DNA of 64,000 nt from Halichondria panicea (Eukaryota; Porifera; Demospongiae; Suberitida; Halichondriidae): assembly GCF_963675165.1 (NCBI RefSeq), contig NC_087381.1, forward strand, positions 744,001 through 808,000. Reading direction: 5' to 3'. Positions within the stretch are counted from its first letter, which is position 1. Each line of letters opens with the position of its first letter. Of this stretch, positions 61,501 to 64,000 are shown one piece after another. The position numbers were made by a program, and so were the translations under genes. The notes beneath the pieces are model-generated. The model ran no database searches, was not told the DNA's origin, and worked only from the letters and a program-made list of their open reading frames with translations.

Positions 61501-64000
61501 CATGCAAAGTGTCCGGAATAATTAGAACAAGCAAGCAGCTGCATGCGAGCTAGCTAAGTTTAATAGAACAGTGTACGACTGAATAGTTGCACTAGCTATC
61601 TAAAACTAGCTCTCAAAGCTATCTAACTGCAGCACTCTAAGTCTTACTTGCCGTCTATGAATGAAACTCAACTTTTCAAGGGTATTGTCCGGATATTTAG
61701 AACAAATGTAATATTAAAGCACTGGAGAGTCCGTTGTATTAGAACAACGAAAATTTCCCAAAAGAGTGTCTGGAGTAATTAGAAGTGTCCGATAAATTAG
61801 AAGATATACGGTATATCCACGAATTTAATATGCTGCAAAAAAGGCTGCTTGTTCCGCGAAAACCTTTCTAACGGTCTTTTTGCGAAAGTTTTTATACTCT
61901 TTATATATAATACATATATAATTATATAGAGTAACCCTTTTTAACTCACTTGTAATATTTAAATGGTGCATGTGTATAGAATAGTGACCTATAGTAATAA
62001 TTTATACCGTATAGCAGGTAATTTTTGTGGGGTAAAAAATTCGTTTATCTGGAAAATGGTGGTTTTCGTGAGTAAAAATTTCGGTTAGTCTCTCTCGTTG
62101 CCTGCCTGTCCTTTCCCCACTGAAATTGAATACACCTTCAACGCACATACTTGCTTACAAATCTCATCTGCAATTAGGGTAATACATGTGTACATTTTGG
62201 TTTGAAACTCACCATGTTCATCAACTTCCTTCAACACAGAAGAAATCCCTTTTGCACTGCATTTGTACGTTCCGGTAAGCCACACCTACGTTAAAATTTT
62301 GTGGAGGTCAGCTTGCCCACGAAAATAACGAATTTTTTACCCAACAAAAATTACCCGCTATATACGGTAGTGGTTAATTGTGCAAGCATGTTACGTTGCA
62401 TGTGTCATCCATTTTCTCTACACTGCATGTAGAGGGTTCCGTGCGACTAAGGTCTAATGGAGGGCTGGGATCAACTGGTCAGAACGTATCTACTGGTCTA
62501 CTGGAGGTGTACGCTGGGGGTGTGTGGGGGACCGTGTGTAATCACCTGTTTAACCAGACGTCAGCTGACCTTGCCTGTCGTCAACTGGGATATTTATTTT
62601 CAAACAGCTTTGGAAATGTTACATCGTAAGTTACGTATGTGTACGGTACTAATTACTAGCATGTATGCATACAGTCGTATAGGTTTATAAGTTACTCTGT
62701 GAGCAGCCACTTTTTTCCACTTATAAAGAAAGAAAGAGGCTGTCCTTTAGTGGGAGATTAAATATCACCACAATATTGGTGCCATATTAGAAAGGTCCTT
62801 TACTGGTAGGAAATTATATGACCGAAGATTTACTATGATATAAAGCTGTTCTCAAATCAAGTATGCTTGCTTAAGTAGAATTGGGTCGAAAGCAGCAAAA
62901 AGCCCCTCTGCAATTGGACTTCCCTACAAAATGTTTTTGGCACTTGCATGCTCTAATATTTTTCCTGCAGATCCAGCAGCAGCCTGCCGATTCTATTGGA
63001 CGATGTACAGTGCACAGCAAGTGACGAGTATCTCCTCCTCTGTAGTCACAATGATATCGGGTCACATAACTGCAGTCACTCAGAGGACTTGGAGTTGTCC
63101 TGTTCCTCTGAAGCTAGTGATTCAGTATCTAACAGTGAGTCACCATTCAGCTAGGGGTACATCGAAAACCAGTTCCTTTCTTTTGGGAAAGGGAATGTTA
63201 AGCTATTTATCACGGAGTTGTCCCAGCGGAATGCAATCCACAAATTACGTAATGCGTGGGTGGAAAACATTCAGACTCGAGTACAAGCCGCCATAGATGT
63301 GTTTGTAATCGAGGCTGGTAATTGTGTGTGTGCGTGTGTGTGTGTGCGTGCGTGTGTCTGTTCCAGCTGTAACTGCTCAACGATTGCAATGCGACGAAAG
63401 CTAACAGTTTCTAGCCACGTTCTCTTGGATTTTGATTCCGTGGATTAGCAAACTAAAGCTTCTTTCTCGAGTTATGGCTAGTTTGACTTACATTGAAGGC
63501 TGTTGCAGAATCTTTCATAGCGTCATCTGTCCGCACAAACTTTCTATTCAACATAATTATGAGTTAGCCTTGCACTAAAGCGCTAGCTTTTTGTTAGCTA
63601 CAATACTCACATTCCCCATGTGTGAGAAAATGATAAGCTAACTTTAATTAATATAAAATTCATTATAGAAACTAATAATTATAACACTCTAATAGTTTTG
63701 AGCGAAAGCAAAAACATGGGGAGAGGCATTAGCACAGCGCCAGCTTGAACACTAGTTATTATAGTATACTGTGACTATATATAACACATAAGTCAATGGC
63801 CTTCATTCTAATCTTCTAATCTTCAATCCAATTCTGCATTTAACTTTCATTGTACTAACAATGTCTTGCCCACCTCCCCAAACACACAATAGTCGGTGTT
63901 ATAGTGGGCGTTTCCACCGCTGTCCCTCTCATTCTTATCATCTTGTTTCTCGGCACCGGCTGGGCTCTGTGCCACTTGTACTACTACAAGAAGACTGGAT
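42818..64000 (+). CDS. SRCR/sushi multidomain type I membrane receptor, 3' end beyond window
   Basis: Exons: 42818-42881, 45500-45695, 47194-47366, 48498-48563, 48776-48974, 49324-49472, (49641-49833), (52188-52343), 53106-53301, 54314-54441, 54730-54921, 55205-55396, 56636-56827, 57113-57304, 57594-57785, 58510-58717, 59961-60121, 60320-60512, 61147-61292, 62433-62625, 62971-63134, 63893-64000 (open). Exon 1 encodes a signal peptide (ALSWLVLAALITLGSS). Order: SRCR1, a Cys-x-x-Cys linker exon, SRCR2-4, five sushi/CCP domains, SRCR5-7, then a transmembrane helix (VPLILIILFLGTGWALCHLYYY) starting a cytoplasmic tail. Each SRCR is split over two exons (phase 1 / phase 2 / phase 1), as in group A SRCR genes, and each CCP is one phase 1-1 exon. 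The architecture resembles sponge aggregation-factor receptor-type proteins; a role in adhesion or microbe recognition is inferred. Exons 7-8 (parentheses) are broken. Confidence 0.85.
43038..43760. mobile_element. ~720-bp inverted-repeat element, SRCR intron 1
   Basis: Left arm with CCAACCAACGCTGCGCTC and GGTTGGGTACCAGTAC; right arm with the inverse (GTACTGATACCCAACC, GAGCGCAGCGTTGGTTG). Arms are ~55-60 bp. Confidence 0.8.
44139..44679. mobile_element. CAGGGGCGTAGCCAGG-ended element carrying a nested MITE
   Basis: Outer ends CCAGGGGCGTAGCCAGG and CCTGGCTACGCCCCTGG. Inside, 44338-44482 is a second inverted repeat beginning TACCGTAAAAACTCAATTTA and ending CGAGGTTTACGGTA, with AAAGCGACACTT mirrored by AAGTGTCGCCTT. 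A fragment of the outer element's end recurs at about 46530-46575. Confidence 0.8.
45300..45360. repeat. (GT)n microsatellite, SRCR intron 1
   Basis: About 60 bp of (GT)n, interrupted once by TTT, 140 bp before exon 2. Confidence 0.95.
45760..45871. mobile_element. Short CAGGGCTGCAT-ended palindromic MITE with G/C homopolymer arms
   Basis: Ends CAGGGCTGCAT and ATGCAGCCCTG; the arms contain long G and C runs. A related copy occupies about 52656-52843, and 58266-58455 is similar in layout but starts CAGGGTGTCATACAGG. Confidence 0.8.
46670..47012. mobile_element. 343-bp MITE ending GCCCCGTTTACACGA, SRCR intron 2
   Basis: Terminal inverted repeat GCCCCGTTTACACGA, with inner AATCCGGATT palindromic blocks repeated several times on both sides. 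Confidence 0.85.
47409..48009. mobile_element. ~600-bp long-arm inverted repeat, SRCR intron 3
   Basis: Arms of roughly 200 bp are near-perfect inverses: CACAAATTTGTGAGTAGCTG, AAATATCTTTCGATTGGAAC and CTAACCGATTACCCAC blocks appear in both orientations. The right arm contains an extra small internal palindrome around 47870-47940. Confidence 0.85.
48009..48316. mobile_element. pogo/Tigger-type MITE with TA duplication, SRCR intron 3
   Basis: A 308-bp element starting CAGTAGAACCTCGATTATCC and ending with its inverse, flanked on both sides by TA (48007-48008, 48317-48318). These termini and the TA target are typical of pogo/Tigger members of the Tc1/mariner superfamily. No transposase. Confidence 0.88.
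48498..48563 (+). other. 66-bp linker exon with CxxC, SRCR receptor
   Basis: Encodes NGYHHALSGLHNLQTC then TRCDSQ between SRCR1 and SRCR2. Bordered by CCCACAG and GTAAGA, symmetric phase 1-1, so it can be included or skipped without frame change. No recognised domain. Confidence 0.6.
48776..49472 (+). other. SRCR domain 2 (exons 5-6)
   Basis: Exons 48776-48974 and 49324-49472. GNVRLVGRDGHARGSGGRVE, DTDVICRQLGFPTSLYHG, then SLGCNGSESRVSDCPYTI and LLAVMCGGTRYSQ. A close paralogue of SRCR5 (58510-60121). It lacks the Cys of the usual TVC strand (WHTISQNS), as does SRCR5. Confidence 0.88.
49641..52343 (+). pseudogene. Broken SRCR domain 3 (exons 7-8: nonsense codon and frameshift)
   Basis: Exon 7 (49641-49833, or from 49629 using an upstream AG) has TGA at 49661-49663 where its duplicate at 60320-60512 has CGA (Arg). 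Exon 8 (52188-52343) is 156 bp against 146 bp in the duplicate at 61147-61292; the difference of 10 bp shifts the frame between the conserved IWIDNINC and GDDVALVCLGG segments. Splice sites of both exons look intact. Skipping both joins exon 6 to exon 9 in frame (phase 1 to phase 1). Confidence 0.88.
50140..51517. mobile_element. 1.38-kb inverted-repeat element splitting the broken SRCR domain, intron 7
   Basis: Ends TATGTGATAGTACTTAGGAA and AAGGGCCCTTAACGCGG are mirrored exactly at 51475-51517. Internal sequence has no convincing transposase; a 62-codon minus-strand frame at its right end is unrecognised. Confidence 0.85.
53106..54441 (+). other. SRCR domain 4 (exons 9-10)
   Basis: Exons 53106-53301 and 54314-54441. 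EGSVRLRS, STGLLEVYAGGEWGTVCNDL, ADFVCRQMGY, then SNLSILLDNVQCTANDDFLL and GIGSHNCSNSDLELSC. Paralogous to SRCR7 (62433-63134). Both are intact and in frame. Confidence 0.9.
54730..54921 (+). other. Sushi/CCP domain 1 (exon 11)
   Basis: 192-bp phase 1-1 exon. TTCLSLTAPDDGSIL, ATFSCDTNFGWSGS, STCVGDNTWYIEPIC: four cysteines and the Trp before the last Cys, as in sushi domains. It is the most diverged of the five. Confidence 0.9.
55205..55396 (+). other. Sushi/CCP domain 2 (exon 12)
   Basis: 192-bp phase 1-1 exon; CPPLTAPNDGSISYDLAVL through VATFSCDTNFDLSGS to STCQGDHTWDNNEPTC. Confidence 0.92.
55532..55959. mobile_element. 428-bp TA-flanked MITE in the CCP2-CCP3 intron
   Basis: Ends GAGTCGGCAATGAATATTTG and the imperfect inverse CATCGATTACTGACTC, flanked by TA on both sides (55530-55531, 55960-55961). 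The paralogous intron after CCP1 (about 55066-55078) reads GTACAATACGTGGTTAAGG without the element, giving a precise empty site. Confidence 0.9.
56636..56827 (+). other. Sushi/CCP domain 3 (exon 13)
   Basis: 192-bp phase 1-1 exon; nearly identical to CCP4 and CCP5. Confidence 0.92.
57113..57304 (+). other. Sushi/CCP domain 4 (exon 14)
   Basis: 192-bp phase 1-1 exon. The following intron (57305-57593) is almost identical to the preceding one (56828-57112), so exon and intron duplicated together as a 477-481-bp unit. Confidence 0.92.
57594..57785 (+). other. Sushi/CCP domain 5 (exon 15)
   Basis: 192-bp phase 1-1 exon and last of the array. It differs from its neighbours by only a few substitutions; the downstream intron is unrelated to the other CCP introns. 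Confidence 0.92.
58266..58455. mobile_element. 190-bp MITE ending CAGGGTGTCATACAGG, before SRCR5
   Basis: CAGGGTGTCATACAGG is mirrored as CCTGTATGACACCCTG; the arms contain G- and C-runs (GGGGGG / CCCCC). Confidence 0.85.
58510..60121 (+). other. SRCR domain 5 (exons 16-17)
   Basis: Exons 58510-58717 and 59961-60121. NVRLIGLDGHTRGMGGRVEV, DTDVICRQLGFPTGLYYG, then LSCNGSESRVSDCPYSLFP and LAVLCGGTRYSQ. Duplicate of SRCR2. Confidence 0.9.
59384..59825. mobile_element. 442-bp MITE, intron within SRCR5
   Basis: Ends AAGCTATATGTGACAGGCTC and the exact inverse. Arms are about 45 bp (through CCAGACTATTGGAGCAG) and identical. Confidence 0.9.
60320..61292 (+). other. SRCR domain 6 (exons 18-19), intact duplicate of SRCR3
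   Basis: Exons 60320-60512 and 61147-61292. EGDIRLNTDGDSRPLSGRLE, NNQWGTVCDHGFERTEAERA, CKQLGLLGNLYYGN, then FGQGSDPIWIDNINC, AECASGPFGVHDCSHSDDVA, LVCLGG. Shows the undamaged form of the broken domain at 49641-52343. Confidence 0.92.
60755..60990. mobile_element. CCGTATA-type MITE, intron within SRCR6
   Basis: Starts TACCGTATATATAGTGCGAA and ends AAAATTTCGTGCTATACGATA; same sub-family as 20482-20711. Confidence 0.8.
61338..61905. mobile_element. CCGTATAGCGGGTA-type MITE interrupted by a second MITE (61415-61813)
   Basis: The outer parts match the intact element at 10593-10800: left through CTGCGAACATTTATA, right from CCACGAATTTAATA. Between them sits a ~399-bp element starting TACCGTATATCTTCTAATTT and ending with its inverse, containing several GTCCG...AATTAGAA repeats. 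Confidence 0.88.
62005..62369. mobile_element. CCGTATAGCGGGTA-type MITE, 365 bp, before SRCR7
   Basis: Ends TACCGTATAGCAGGTAATTT and AAATTACCCGCTATATACGGTA. Internally it matches the inverse of 17550-17763 but is about 150 bp longer in the middle, so one copy has an insertion or the other a deletion. Confidence 0.85.
62433..63134 (+). other. SRCR domain 7 (exons 20-21)
   Basis: Exons 62433-62625 and 62971-63134. STGLLEVYAGGVWGTVCNHL, ADLACRQLGY, then LPILLDDVQCTASDEYLLLC and SHNCSHSEDLELSC followed by a Ser-rich juxtamembrane stretch. Duplicate of SRCR4. Confidence 0.9.
63893..64000 (+). other. Transmembrane exon of the SRCR receptor (cut by window end)
   Basis: After AATAG the frame reads IGVIVGVSTAVPLILIILFL then GTGWALCHLYYYKKTG: one helix of ~24 hydrophobic residues with a basic stop-transfer end. 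The cytoplasmic tail continues outside the window, so its signalling motifs are unknown. Confidence 0.9.

Noticed and set aside
42818..64000. Two separate SRCR genes instead of one
   Set aside because: No transmembrane exon, stop-containing terminal exon or second signal peptide lies between the blocks, and every exon border is phase-compatible across the region. RNA evidence could still split it.
1..64000. tRNA, rRNA or other structured RNA genes
   Set aside because: I saw no tRNA A/B box pair in a cloverleaf context and no rRNA-like segments; a tRNAscan/Infernal run would be decisive.

Overview
This is eukaryotic nuclear DNA, almost certainly from an early-branching animal and most likely a sponge. 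The genes are intron-rich, with GT/AG introns, often 80-500 bp, packed with (GT)n/(CA)n microsatellites and small inverted-repeat transposons. The sponge call rests on a large SRCR plus sushi (CCP) type I receptor resembling sponge aggregation/innate receptors, and on a divergent single-exon rhodopsin-like GPCR. It is an inference. No ribosomal, mitochondrial or bacterial sequence is apparent.

Layout. (1) 1025-5773 (+): a complete 8-exon gene (710 aa) for a Ser-rich protein with C-terminal coiled coil, resembling the CCSER1/CCSER2 family. (2) 6625-8487 (-): an intronless 620-aa seven-transmembrane receptor, tail-to-tail with gene 1. (3) 8488-13655: about 5 kb with no supportable gene, containing repeats and transposon relics. 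(4) 13656-39906 (+): a complete gene that I could assemble by hand into 51 exons with every junction phase-compatible (8,175 nt, 2,724 aa). It encodes the autophagosome-lysosome tether EPG5 and keeps a LIR-like WTFV motif. A separate short ORF (32481-32975, -) with a membrane anchor and coiled coil lies inside its intron 38. (5) 39907-42817: intergenic, mostly two inverted-repeat elements; the larger one ends only 37 bp before the next ATG. (6) 42818-64000 and beyond (+): the 5' 22 exons of an SRCR/CCP receptor: signal peptide, SRCR1-4, five sushi domains, SRCR5-7, a transmembrane helix, then the window ends. SRCR2-4 and SRCR5-7 are a segmental duplication. SRCR3 carries an in-frame TGA and a frameshift that its duplicate (SRCR6) lacks, and both its exons can be skipped in frame.

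The genes do not form an operon or an obvious pathway. What unites the window is intron architecture. Many 3' splice sites have no pyrimidine tract and are preceded directly by (CA)n, and at least six introns also begin with a GT-rich tract, so the two ends could base-pair. Several inverted-repeat transposon families recur, including nested copies and insertions whose empty sites can be read from a paralogous intron or an intact copy elsewhere in the window.
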